In this document: piece after piece, positions 36,421 through 48,905 of the stretch | Layout: each line of letters starts with the position of its first letter | Position numbering within the stretch: position 1 is the stretch's first letter | From: Trochalopteron elliotii | Taxonomy: Eukaryota > Chordata > Aves > Passeriformes > Leiothrichidae | NCBI GenBank assembly: GCA_024734555.1 | Contig: JANPWX010000452.1 | Location: 1,424,355-1,488,354, forward strand | Length of the DNA: 64,000 bases | Reading direction: 5' to 3' | The notes under the pieces: model-generated | Database searches by the model: none | What the model was told of the DNA's origin: nothing | Seen by the model: the letters and a program-made list of their open reading frames with translations, nothing else | Made by a program: the position numbers and the translations under genes

Positions 36421-39400
36421 GAAAACTATTTCAATTTTCTGAAACATTGTACATTTTAATAAGGAATATATAACTGGCTATATATCGGAGCACAGGCTTA
36501 AGAGTAGAAAGAGCAATAGTGAATTGTAAAGCAAACCTGAAAGGAAGACTTGAACATCTAACATTGTTTAGCCTCTTCTGAATGAAATTGAAACTGCTAA
36601 ATCAACACTACTTGAAAATTACCTAATGGAAGAGATATGAAAGCTCAGACAAGTTCACAGCAATGCACTCTCCCTTTTCTTTAGCATTCCTGGCTCCATA
36701 GGCTAATTTGTCTGGAGGAGCCAGGGGAAATTTTTCTGGTTTTGGTTGGTTTTATTTTTTTTCAAATCACTGAACAAATTTTTTGTTGGTTATTATTTTC
36801 CTTTTGGGGTTTCATTTAGAGAAACAGATGCCCCTGCTCAACTGCATAAACATGATCTATTCTGCTGTCACTGCTTTTCCAATGACTTTCTTTGTCCCCG
36901 ATTCAGGAAAATGTCATTGTTCAGGACAACACAGAAGTCAAAATGAATTCTCCGTGACTCGTGCAAATGTTCAAAGTTAAATGTGAACTTGTCTGTAACA
37001 CAAAGTAGGCACTCTGCCTTGTGCCTTGGGAAGAGTGAGTTCTCAAAAACTCTATCCAAAGTGGTAGGTGTGTTTTTAGTGTTAATTTGATGTAATGTCA
37101 AAATGGATGGCCTATAAAATTATATTGAAGGAGAGAGAAATGGTATTGGCAAGGAAGAAAATCTGTATCTTTGGAGATCTTTAAAACAGCTCGTGTACAC
37201 ATTGCTAGGAGGTGCAAATGCTTAGCACCTCTCAAAGTCAGGCTGCTTTTATTTAGATGCCAGCATATAGAGTTAAGAGCCTATTTTTAAGTACTGTGAA
37301 TTAAAATCATTATTTTAAAGAATCTGTCCTCCCTCATGCCTGAGGAGATGAGAAAACATGGTATTAGTTACTTTGTTTTAGCAAGGCAAAAGTGAGAAAG
37401 TGGCACGGTTCTAACTCCAAGTGCTTCCTAGGATAAGGGCCGGGCTGGGAGTCCTGCCACAGCATTTCCTGGGCCCCACCTCAGCTGCCTGCAACGTACT
37501 ACACCATAACACTGTCCTCTCAAAGCAGTAGCACTATTCCATGGTGTGTCTTTTATTTCAGGGGTGGGCTTAAGTGAATGCTCAAGCATCAATGCCCTTT
37601 TCTAGAGCACCTGTCTGCAGTTCTAACGGGGAAGAACCCATATGGAAATTGGATGCACCCATGAAGAGGTGGTCATGAGCACCTGTACTGCTGCCCTGAG
37701 CAGGACAACTGGCAGGGATGTGGGGCTGCTGTCTTCCCAGAGAAAAGACTCCAGGCAAGTCCATGGGCTAGTTAAAACAGGTAGCTTCGAGGTGGGGAAA
37801 AGGAAGGTTAAACCTATGGTTAAACCTGCATGATTTCCTTAGAAGGTTATCTGAGTAGTTCTGAAGAGTAACGTGGTGGCAGGAGGCAATACTTGCTAGA
37901 AAGGAGGAAAGTTCAGTGAGTAATGACACCAACATATCTTCATCATCCAGTGTCAAAACAGAGTGGAATTTTGATGGCTGGGTATGTTTGACTTTGGGCT
38001 GTGACCAGTAAGGATGACTAGAGAACCATTTTCTCCAGCTACTTCCATTGCTTAATTATTTTCTTACAGAGTCACCTCAGAAAGGAGAAGGATTTGTTAA
38101 CCTGTCATCTTTGCATCTTGATGTTGAGATAAAAAATAATCAAGAATTCCATTACTATCTAGTCTGGAAAGGCATGTGTTATGAACTCAAATATCTTCTG
38201 GCTATAAAAAGGTTTTATGCAATCATAAAACTGCAAAGTTTACATGGGAGCTGCACATGCCAGTACACACCTGCCAAAAGTCACCATTCAGTCAAACTCT
38301 GAGACATAATAGGTCATGCTCTCTCTCCTCTCGTGAGACCCTGGCTATGAGGCCAGTGCTGGCAGTTCAGTCCAAAGGCCTTTCTAAACATCTAGAAAAG
38401 TTTTCCCTATTGAGTAGGATTTGCGTAGGAAATCCTCAGTGTGTTCTAATTCGACTTGAATTCCTAAACTGAAAGAATTAAATTACCTCTCCAAAGATCT
38501 TCTCCCTTTTCTTTGAGGATTATGTTATACTCTTTAATTCTGGGCTGAGTGAATTCCCATACAGAAAGAAAACCATACTTATGAGACGAGGCTCCTCAGC
38601 TGATGTGAATCAGCAGAGCATCGCTGGTGTCAGTGAAATCATGCAAGTTTATACATGCTGATTACTTGGCCCTTAACATAACAAGGTTTTCCTAGAGCTG
38701 TGTGTTTTGACTCTGTCAAATCTCTCAATCCACATATGGATTACATATATTTTTTACTTACACACAAATGTTTTAGGCCATGGATAGAAATAGCTTTTTG
38801 GGAGCTGGCAGGATTCCTCAGTGCTAATGTTATTCTTTTAAAAGTCATACCTGTTACAGTTTCAGGCACAGCCAGTGACAAATACAGCAGCACAACTTTG
38901 CCCAGGAATGTACCATAAAGAGGGAGAAAGGGGAACATCGTTTTGCTGAACAATGATTTCCCCTTGGCATCACCACTGTAAGAAGACTGCCATAGATAAA
39001 TGTTTAATAATTTTGTTGTCCTGAGCCACAAATGGCAGTTCTTTGGTTGTAGCAAACTCTTCTACTTGACTTCACTGCAGCTGTAGGTGTCCTGATAGAC
39101 TGAATTTATAAATATTTGTAGACTTCTCTTTCATTCTTGCCACCTACCTCTGATGCAGCATCTAGAGTTTCTGCTGCAGAAAAAGAAATGTTGCAAATAT
39201 CTCAAGATACTGATTCCTTTTTGGTATGAATGTTCCCTTGTTTGTGGAAAATAGATGTAAAAAGTTTGGTGAGAAAACAGGCATTCTGCCTTCAGCAACT
39301 GTGATATATTAGGAGAACAAAATTTTCAACACCAGGTACTTTGAAAATCCTCTCCTAAGTTTTTTATTTATGAACTTATTTGAAAATGGCCTTGTTTCCC

Positions 39401-40239
39401 ATGATATGAAGAAACTGGCACTCCTCATTATTTACACCTGGATCTTCAGAATTAGGTCTTCTCTCCCAAGTGGAACCTTAAAATCCATATGAAGGCACAC
39501 TCTGTGATCCAAGAACTCGGGCTTTGTTTGTGTTCTTAGCAGTAGAACAAGCCACATCATCTTGCCTGGACACAACATTGATAAATTCCAACTCCTGAAG
39601 AGAATCAAAGCATCAGACATTCAGGGTGTCTCTTGGGTGTGAGCCCAAAATCAGAGCTGTCCTTTTCTCCCATTGATCTCACATGAAATGTATCTCATCT
39701 GACTCTCCTTGAAATCCGTGGGGGTTCTGTCATTAAGTCAACAGAAAGCCCACAGTTTATTATTTGTAATGTATTTCTTATTTGTTCAACCCCAGCACTC
39801 CTTTTGGTGTTTTCCGGGTAAGCAGAAAGTTCAGGAGGGAACCTGGTTCCAAAGTTTTTTTCCGTGGATTCCAACAGCTTCTGATTCCAACACCAGTTGG
39901 AGTTCAGAACTAGGTTCAGCATCCCTGCTTCTCTGTTTTGACTCTGCTCAGCAATGAAGCAATGCAGGAAAGGGACTGGTGTGCAGCAAACAGCAGCCCT
40001 TCAGCTCTGTGAATTTTTGCACGTTTTGCTATTTCCTAATGTTTGTTTGGATTTCGCATGCTGCCCAGGCAAAATTAATTGCTTGCACATTTCTGAAAAT
40101 TTAGTCCAATGATCTCTTTTTCTGTTTCCTGGGGTATGTATGCTTTTGGCTGCCAAAAATAACTCTGAGAGACAGGTTACATGGAAGCTGGGATTATCCA
40201 TGGAAAGTAATAGTAGTACTCTCATGCACGAAGAATGAG
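36421..40239. other. No gene found
   Basis: Frames do not exceed 104 codons and none is recognisable. GC rises slightly at 37430-37770. No CR1, LTR or SINE is recognised. Confidence 0.5.
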
Positions 40240-40570
40240 CAGGCTGCCGATTGTAATACGTTTAAAGGGTCAACAGAAATCTATAAGTGGTCAAGAAACA
40301 AGACAAACATCGGCCGCCAGTCTGATGGGAAAAGCAGCATCCATTAAGTCCATTAAATTTAACATTGGAATCAATGTTTAAACCACAAGAAGTAATTAGT
40401 GTAATTCATATTACAGACCTTTGGATTTTTGAAACCGGGTTTAATTATATTGAAAAATGACAGCTTCATTTTCCTTCTATGGGTGTGTTACTACCATGTT
40501 CCCAATGCTTTTATTAGGGCTGGGTGCCGATATCAGGTTTTTAATGACATTAAGCAAAGTAGTGTTTCAG
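40240..40570. other. Strong-looking conserved non-coding element candidate
   Basis: Motifs are dense and diverse ('acaaacatcggccgccagtc', 'taagtccattaaatttaac', 'ttgaaaccgggtttaatta', 'ggtgccgatatcagg'). Several CpG are retained in a depleted background, and there are no repeats or open frames. Retained CpG plus homeodomain-like sites is typical of deeply conserved enhancers. Of all blocks here this one looks most constrained, but no alignment was possible. Confidence 0.32.
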
Positions 40571-42509
40571 CCATTTGAGGAACAATAAATCAGGTTAGAT
40601 TCTTTTTGAATGGAGACAACACAGATCAAGTGGCTTTTAAATCATTTTTCTTCATCACTGAGAAGTGGAGCTGTTCACTGGAAACAGCTGCCCATGGGAA
40701 AAAGAATGCAAGTTGTAGAGTGTGGAGTGATATTTGGATTCTCTGGCTCCCTTTGCCTGCGTCAATGGACAATTCATGAGCTACTGCTAAGCTCTGGAAA
40801 GGTATCTCTGTAATCCTTTGCCAATACAAACTCCACATAACTTTTACAAGGTCTTTCATTAGCAGTCTCAGATTTGAAGAAAGATGGAGTGACACTGCAT
40901 CCTCTGGACTTAAAACCTTTTAATATTGACAAAGATGTTGAAAGAATAGTAAATGTGGCCATGAAAGTGCACAAAACCTGTTAATTTTCAGAATATTTTC
41001 ATTGCTGGCTTTGAGGAAAGTAAAATCTTTATCTTATTTCTATCTTCTTGATGTGCTTCTACACACTTGACTTCTTTCTTGAGCCACATTCTTTCAGTAG
41101 TTCTGATTAATTTGGATCTTTTCTTTATGAGCCAAATTTTTGCAGAACTATCAGTAAATGTAAAGCCCATGGAAAACCAGTGGTGACTTCTCTTTTGGCT
41201 TCCATTAATGCTAAAAATAATGCAAAGCATTGATTTTAAAATAAGTGTCTCTTGGCCTGGAACTGCTTCCTGGTTCCACCCTGCACTTGGGATAGAGGAA
41301 AGAATTTCATATTACTGAGCAATGCAGAGAAACGGGAATGTACATGCGCAGCCTGAGTTTATAAGTAAAGGTGCTGAAGCCAGGAGAGCTCTGTCATTCT
41401 GCTTCTGTGTACCTGCAGAGAAATCCAAAGTGTCTGAGTCAGGAGTGTGTGACTGGATATAGTGTAGGAAACCATCAAGGAGTGGGATAATGACTTGAAA
41501 TTTCTTGGTCTGTGGTCATTCATTTAAACTTATGAGAAAAGTAAAGTAAAAATTTAGGTAGCTTTAAATTGTTTGAAATTATGAAGCATCCAGCTGCTCC
41601 CTACATCAGAGGAAATAAATTTCAAGAGACGAAAATTACGTGATATTTCCTCATAGGCACCACAATGCCTTGGGTCTGCCCATTCCCTTCCAACTGTGGA
41701 GGCCCAGTCATGGTGTTCACAGGTTTGTCTTCACCACAGTGCAAGGCAGGGATATGGTGGAGTAGTGAGACCCCAAGGAATGCTCTGCCAGGTCTTGGAA
41801 AACAAAAGATGGAGCTGCCAAATAAGAACCCAGGAAATTCAATAGGTATTGCTGCAAAGAGGAGGATGAGCCAGGTGCAAGAGGGGCGCCATCAGCAAGC
41901 CTTAGTGATGTTGGTGCAGAAGGCAAAGGAAAGTAGTGCAGCAGCAGAAAAAAAGGGAGGCAGATGTGGTATGATGTGGGATTATTTTGTCAGCTTTTTG
42001 GGCGAAAAACCTATTTAAACTGGTAGAGAAGAATGATGAGGATCTTCAGGACTTCAGGACTGAGCAGCACTGAAGGGCCCTGCACCAACAAGTGAAGACA
42101 GCAATTCTCTGTAGCATTTTTCCAACTGTGAGGATTATGGGTGCAGGTGCAAGATCTCTTTACAGGGCATGGGAAAAAGATAGAGGGAAGGAGAAGATTC
42201 CAGACCTGTAAAGAGATTTCCAGCATGGATTAGTCTTTGGGCATGTTGATACTGTATGGATAGATGTACACTCATTGCGCTCGTGCTATTCACTGAAAAA
42301 ATCCTTCTCATGAGGGATTATTAGCTCAGGCTTGGTGCCAGTGCAATCACATGGCTTCTGTCAGATTGGAGCGTGGGCAGAGCTTGCTCATGGCTGTTTG
42401 CAATATGTGGTGTAAACATACCCAAAGAGTAATAGCAGGTGGTAGCAGAGGAGGTGGATAGAAAGGAAGACTTGGAACAAAAGATGCTAAGCTTCATTTG
42501 CTGTATGAT
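40571..42509. other. No gene found
   Basis: The largest frame is 117 codons (41665-42018, plus), in a mildly GC-enriched stretch with no recognised domain. No repeat is identified. Confidence 0.5.
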
Positions 42510-42556
42510 GAGCCAAATTCATCATTGGTGTAACGCCCTGAAGTCAGTGGAGTTAT
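42510..42556 (+). repeat. Arm of an ancient palindromic repeat
   Basis: 'gagccaaattcatcattggt' then 'gtaacgccctgaagtcagtg' then 'gagttat' matches the left arm and centre of a palindromic amniote repeat (GCCAAATTCATC...GGTGTAACTCC...GAAGTCAATGGAGTTA type). The right arm is lost. It is related in style to the copies at 6214 and 21714. Confidence 0.5.
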
Positions 42557-43314
42557 AATAATAAAATTAGTCCAAGGAATCATATCTGTCCCTGGCACTC
42601 CATGCAATGCCTTTGATCTGATGAGGTATAAGTCATGGCAGCATCTTGCCTGCTGAACTCACAACACGGTGCCTCCAGGGTGAAACATGGGGAAAAAACC
42701 TCACAATGGCACTGGGAAGTCATGAGCTAAATTTTAAATGTACACTTCAGTTTGAAATCCTGGCAGAGTAGTTCTTTTCTTCCTGCATATTTGTCCCAAA
42801 TAGTAACAATATAATGAAATCTCTAGCCACACATTCAGTGCTCAAAATGGGATTAATTTCTTTCTGTTTGGCTAGTACAAATAACTGCACATGAAGAGTT
42901 TATGCAATAGCAGAGGGGGTTATTTTGTCTTGGCAATGTTTTGTCTGGAGCGATGGAAGAAACTGAGGTAACGTGAATATTGTATTTAGCTTTCTTCATC
43001 CACAGTAGAAAAACCACCATTTAATTTGGCACTCCCTACTTATTAAAGTGCTCTTTTGCATTGCTTCCCAGCTTCAGCTCTGCAACTCCCAAGCAGGCCA
43101 AAGACAATTCCTCTCACCTCACTCCTCCTTCCTAAAAGAAAAACTCCAAGAAAAAGCTAACACAAAACCCAGGAAAACAAACCAAATATTCCCCAAGAAC
43201 CAAGCACACTTCTCTTTCTTTTTTATTATTGATTAAATGCACTCAGAAGTTGTACTGGTTAAACCACCCTCAGCTGGTTTAAGTTTACCTGCCTTGAGTG
43301 AGTTCAGTGAGTGA

Positions 43315-43349
43315 GTTCTTAATTTACAGTAGCTGAGAATCTGGCCCTT
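43315..43349 (+). repeat. Single arm of the palindromic MITE-like repeat
   Basis: 'aatttacagtagctgagaat' then 'ctggccct' corresponds to the right arm of the family seen complete at 21714-21798. It is short and diverged. Confidence 0.4.
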
Positions 43350-44574
43350 GTTAGTAAAGGGTTTAAATAATACAGGGTCAGCCACCCTTCAGGACTTTGT
43401 ATTCTCTCTGGCCATGGGATTTGTGGTCTAGGAGGCTGAAGTGGCTGTCCACTGGAAGTAGTAAGTGGCAAGGAATAGGTGCTCATGGACTTCTCTGCTT
43501 TGCAGCTGCTTCACAGAAGGGCTTTTACCCTTTGGGCTACCCGAAAGCACATTTTTGGTGTTGTTCCATAAGAAGCATAAGCTGCTGTCTTTCTCTGCAT
43601 CAGCACTCCCTCTTACTTGTCCTGTGGTGAAGAGGGATGCTGCAGATGACAGCTTTGCTGTAAGAAATGATACCTGTGCTTGACATCCCACACCCTTGGG
43701 AACAGAACTGTGCTTGGCAGTGGTGCTGTCCCTGTGCCCTTGGCAGAACAGCTTCTGCAAGGTCACAGCCAGAGTTCCTTGGAAACATGGATTCTACAGG
43801 TGTGTTCCCTGTGGGTTACTCTCCACTCATTCTTGAACCTCTTGTAGAGCCTCAGCAAAGCTGGCTGGGGGAGAGGTCTCAGAGCTATTTAATTCTTGCA
43901 AATATGTGGAAAAATATGGAGCCAAAGAAGAAAGAAGGCAAAAGTCATACACACTCAACTCTTTGTAACCAAGGGACCTAGAGGCCACATACATGTTTAA
44001 TCACAGAGAAATGAAAAAAAAAAGCTTTTTATTATAGTTTTAACTTCTTTTTATAAACTATCTGCTCAAGTAGTTTAAAAAAGCACTGAGGTACAACTGA
44101 ACATGTAATGTTCAAGTAATATTATCAGATAAAAATTGTTACTTTTTTTCTGCTCTTGAAATTTTTTTTTGCAGATCAGAACGTGGTTCTATGCTGGCTT
44201 TAAGTTTGCCAATCTTTTGTGAATGGTTTTTTTTTCCTATTTTTTCAATCCCACTGGGAAGTAATTTGATGCAAGTAGCCCACACTGAGCAGCATGGCCT
44301 CACCACCACTGGGCAGATGGGTTATGTGTTTGGATGAGTGAGAAAGCAAGTGCATCTGGCTCAAATGTCACCTCTGAATTTCAAATTCCTTTTCCACTAG
44401 CATCATTCAAATATGAGACTTGGAAATGCATTTTGAGTAATTTATTGTTATTCTGATTTCTATTAGAGTTGTGTGGAGTGATCCCAGAGAAGACAGGGCC
44501 CAATGTGTTTAATTAATTAAAGTGTAGGCCTTGATAGATGCAATCTATTTGAGTTTATAACTGAGACAGGTAAG
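43350..44574. other. No gene found
   Basis: Overlapping frames of 112 codons (minus), 77 and 104 codons (plus) have no recognisable content. A T/A-rich stretch lies at 44010-44240. Confidence 0.5.
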
Positions 44575-44660
44575 AGAAAAGGAGGAAATGGAAGCACAAA
44601 GGGGTAAAAGGACTTGGTCAAGGTCACATCTGTGTAAGTAAAACCTGATCACTCGAATGT
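44575..44660 (-). repeat. MIR-like ancient SINE remnant, antisense
   Basis: 'aggaggaaatggaagcacaa', then 'aggacttggtcaaggtcaca', then 'tctgtgtaagtaaaacctg' parallels the reverse complement of MIR ('gaggaaactgaggcacag...acttgcccaaggtcacacagctagtaagt'). The order and spacing agree well, which makes this the best MIR match in the window. Confidence 0.6.
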
Positions 44661-47594
44661 TCATGGCAAGTAAATATGAAAGGGAGAGCAGTCGGCCAAA
44701 GTAAATTCACTTTAAAACCTGAATGAAAATAATCAATAGTATTCACCCACTGTGTCCCAGATGCCTGAATCAATTTGATAACAAACAGTTTGTTCCCTTT
44801 TCTTAGTTATTTGTAAAGAAGTGGCTTGATTGCCAGTGTGCCTAATTCCAGACATATGCCAATTCCCTAATGGTAATGGAGCTGCACTATTGCATGCCAA
44901 GACTGAGGCAGATACTCAGCTCTTTCCTGCTAGATTTCTCCCAGAAGATCTGCAGTCAAATCCCTGTTTAACGACTATCAGAGGAACATATGTGGGTCCA
45001 CTTCCCATCCAGTGTAAACATGTAACAGTAGCTGGGTTCCTGCACCCTGGTCCTGGCCCTGTTTGTAAGCACACACTTCAGGCTTGCCTGACACTACACG
45101 AGTCCAGGGCCACCTGGGTGCTCGCTAGGAGCCACTCCTGCTCTGGCACCTGGGAATTCCCCTAGGAAAGCAGCCTGCACCCAGTCCCTCTCCCAAAAGC
45201 TGGCTCCATTAGCCAGTGCCTGCTGCAAGAGGGCTGAGCTCTGCAGGAGCTCTCTGGGCACAAAGAACAGAAAATGTCTGGGCACAAAGAAAAGCTTCTT
45301 ATGGAAAATGTGATGCTGGTGCTTCTGGTCTGTCAGGTCCAGGTGACCCCCTGGCACAGCAGCTGGGCCCATGGGAGAGGCACAGAGAGCATTTACAGAG
45401 ACATGGGGAGGAATGATAGATTTCCTGTCAGAACTGGCACAGCCATCCTGCAAGCGGGTCTGGTCTCACTTTGACACAGACCAGGCTGCAGGGACAAACC
45501 CCAAAAGACTCTTCTGGCAAACAGATCATCCCCCAGATCAGCTGAGGACAGGAATATCAAAAGCAGTGGTGTCTCTTTGCACTGGAGAATGATTAGGCCT
45601 AGTCTACATAACCCTCCTTCAACAGGCTATGTATTACCTTTCGGCTAACTGATAATGTTTATTTTAAATTTTTTTCCCTTCCTATTAGATCACATTCACC
45701 TTTGAGATAGTGAGTTCTGCTTACAGTTTAGCTGAAGTTCTCAAAATAGTCAATTTCATTTTTATTTTTTTTCCAAAAGCAACAAAAAATTGGATCCATT
45801 TGGGAATACTGATGATGGGACAAACACACCTTTCTGGAAGTTGTCTATCCTACTCTACCAGCTGAGTGCTGTAAAAATCTCCAGTGCATGTAATATTGTG
45901 AATTCATGATTGCAGGTCATTTGGTCCAAAACATCAGATATTTCCTGCGCTAGTCACTATCTGCAGAAGGGTTATTCATTAGGTCTTTGCAAATTCACAT
46001 TCCTTTGCCCATAGTGCTAGATTCCATAGTGTTGCTTTTCCATCCTCTTTTAAAATTAAGTCACCGTGTCAGTGATTCATGTGGAAAATAACAACACGAG
46101 CAATTCATCCTCTTTTGGCTGTGTTGCTCAGGTAAAGGAATACCCTTTGCTGAAAGAAAAATAGATCATGAAGGTCTGGACTAACACTGCTACAGAAAAT
46201 GGACATTTTTGGTAGTAGAACTCCAGGGGGAAAGCCAGCTATAGCCTGAGCAGTTGAAACTAGCTATGCTATGTGTTTGACTTGCAAGGGAATCTTCGTT
46301 ATTGAATGTTCAAAGAAAACTGTTTCTTCCTATGTGGTATGGTGTCTTCTGTTCTATACAGGGAATGAATAAACTATTCCTTGCTTCATTCACTCTTGTA
46401 ACTGCCACTGCTATTGCTATTTCCTGTAAGAAACCATGGAGTTGCATTTGGAATATTTACTGTGTAATTAAAGGGTATAAAATACTGTCACTATAAGCAT
46501 CTTCCCTGTTAAACATACATGGTCATAAAATATTAAGGGAAACTAGATCAATCTATTGAAGATATTCACATACAAAAGTGTTTTTTGTAGGTCACAAGAA
46601 TTTATAAGAAAACTTACTGCACATTATGGAGCTCTGAGCTGTATGACCATTTTGTATCCCTGTGGATATAGCAAAAGTATGCTCATCAAGTTACTGGCAC
46701 ACAACTCAATTTTTACATGGAAGAATAAAACTTGGTGTTAAATAATGCCTAAAAGCAAATAGAAAGCACCTTGTCTCCTTCAAATGGCATCCTCCCAGGA
46801 AATGCAAAAAAATCAATATATTATAGTAGCTTATGATCTCATTTAAGTGATTCAACACAACAAAATTTCAATGACATTTCTTTCTTCTGTGACTTGCCTT
46901 TTCCCTCTGAACGGCACTACTAGATTTGGATTTTTTTTTTTCATCCTTTCCTTAGGACCATGCTGTGGAAGGCAGCCTGTTCTGGGGAAGAAAAAAACAT
47001 ATGGTGTATTAAATTACTAGATATTAACAGAAGCCAAAAAATTAATGAATGCCATGGACTCTATATCTCTAGTCTGGGGAGGGGAAGACCTGTGCCACAT
47101 CAGGCTGGCTGGACTATCCCTGGGGACTTGTGGGATTGTCTCCTACCATAGAGGTGTGTGTTTTCTTCCTAGTTTATCTTGGGTTGATTTTTCACAGAAT
47201 AAAAGCTGTGCTTTCCCAGTTAAATTGCCCTATAGCTGCCTTATACAGGAAGTTTAGATGGCTTATACTTCCCAGTCATGCCAATTTTTATGTCTTTCTG
47301 AATGGGTTTATTCCTTGGGCCTCCAGAAGATGCTATACTTATTTACATTAGAGTTAAGCACTGATGATCCCCTCCTTGTGGCTTCACTGCAGAAAGAAGG
47401 TGGTGGTGGCTGCAAGCAGATGAATCACGAAAGACATGCTTCATCTGCCTGATCTCTGGTCTCACTTCTGCCCTTAGAAATAGTGCAGTAGTTCAAGTTT
47501 ATAGCCTTTGTGGATTAGAAAAGCACCCTTATGCTGTTGAAAAGAGAAAATGTCCATAAACAGTGTTATTGGCAGTTATTACTGTTGTATCACT
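44661..47594. other. No gene; GC-richer patch at 45040-45500
   Basis: Frames of 119 codons (45094-45453, minus) and 111 codons (44830-45165, plus) overlap in a GC-enriched patch and are unrecognised. 'tctgggcacaaagaa' occurs twice close together at about 45255 and 45280. The rest is AT-rich. Confidence 0.5.
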
Positions 47595-47599
47595 GAAGA

Positions 47600-47740
47600 C
47601 CAGGGCTCACTGTGCTAAGTGCTGTGCAAATGTATTTTACAGGGCTTCCTTGCTATAAACAGCAATATTTTTGTTAGAAGCAGAAGGTCTTGTTATCCCT
47701 ATGACTCTCTTTGCTCTATTTTGCAGCTCAAATAGCACAT
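47600..47740 (-). repeat. Possible MIR-like remnant, antisense
   Basis: 'cactgtgctaagtgctgtgc' then 'aaatgtattttac' resembles the reverse complement of the MIR 3' part ('cactgttctaagcgctttacatgtattaac'). Farther on, 'ttatccctatgac' and 'attttgcag' are in the right order. Divergence is large, so the right half is uncertain. Confidence 0.35.
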
Positions 47741-48732
47741 GGGCAGTCATGCCTGAGTCAGAAGAACCAACTTAAGACAGACACATTTCTGTCATGTGAG
47801 TACTTCTTTTTATCTTCTGTCTCCACCATGTTTGGAGTTTTGCTGTCTTTACTCCAGGGAAAATTTGCCATATTACACGTGTCCTAAAAGAAACCACCAG
47901 AAGCAAGCGGAGTGAAGAAACATAAATTGGTTGAAACAAAAATTTGAGGGTTTCTTATTTTCAAAACAAAATATTTGGATCTACAGCTTTTGATCTTTTA
48001 GAATAAGTACATGCTCAGATTCATCTGTGACGGATTTAGAAGGCACTACAGAAATAGAGGAATTGGCAGATGCCTACGATTGAATTCTAATCAGAAAACA
48101 GAGTTCTTCACTCTTCCTGTAGCTCTAGTCTGGTGATCCAGATTGTCCCTAACCAACACCTACCTAAGGGCAGAAAGATGCTACAAACATCCTAGAGATA
48201 TGGTGTTGGAGAGGCCTGAAAGATTAGACATGCTTTCTATCCTTGGTTGTTTGATTTTTTTTGTTGTAACATATTTTCCTTCTCTCCTTCCTTTCTTACA
48301 TGACAACTCTATTTATACTTTGCAAACTTCTCACTCTTCAGCTTTGGTGACAGTATTGCTGATTCATTGATCCATTCATGATCCAGGGCTCCTTTCAGTC
48401 CTTTCCAGCAATGCTGCTGCCTGGCCAATTATTTTATTGTGCTGATGCATCTTTTCCTTTCCCCTCTGACCAGCTCTTATCTCGCAACAGTCTCCACGTT
48501 TTCTTTGGTGTGTCCTTTTCAAAATGGAGAGTTAATAACTAGGTCAGCTTCAATAAGGAAGGTGAGTGTGGAGTGCAAGTCTGTGCCCAGGAGCCTCCTT
48601 GCCCCTTACAGAAAAAATCTCTCACATTTCCTCAAACTTAATCTGCTTTTAATGGCCTTACTTATTAGTTGCTAAGATGTTTTCTTCTGGAGAGCTAGGA
48701 AAGATAGCCCACATAGTAAGATGCTGGTATTT

Positions 48733-48905
48733 TGTGGTTAGGCACAACATCAGAATGTCTGAATTTGTATCTTGCTCTTTTTGGTGGAATAGGACCACTT
48801 AGGAAACTTATTCAGTACGATCTGTGTTTAAGAAATGAGAGCCTGGATGAGATTTCTGGCCCTTGGGCAAATTTTCTGAGTGCCCTTGAGTGACTCAGTT
48901 GCTTG
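48733..48905 (+). repeat. Possible MIR-like remnant
   Basis: 'gtggttaggcacaacatcag' followed by 'aatgtctgaatttgtatctt' parallels the tRNA-derived head of MIR, and 'cccttgggcaaattttctga' parallels its 'ccttgggcaagttacttaa' segment. The distance is stretched, so this may be one broken copy or a chance match. Confidence 0.3.
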
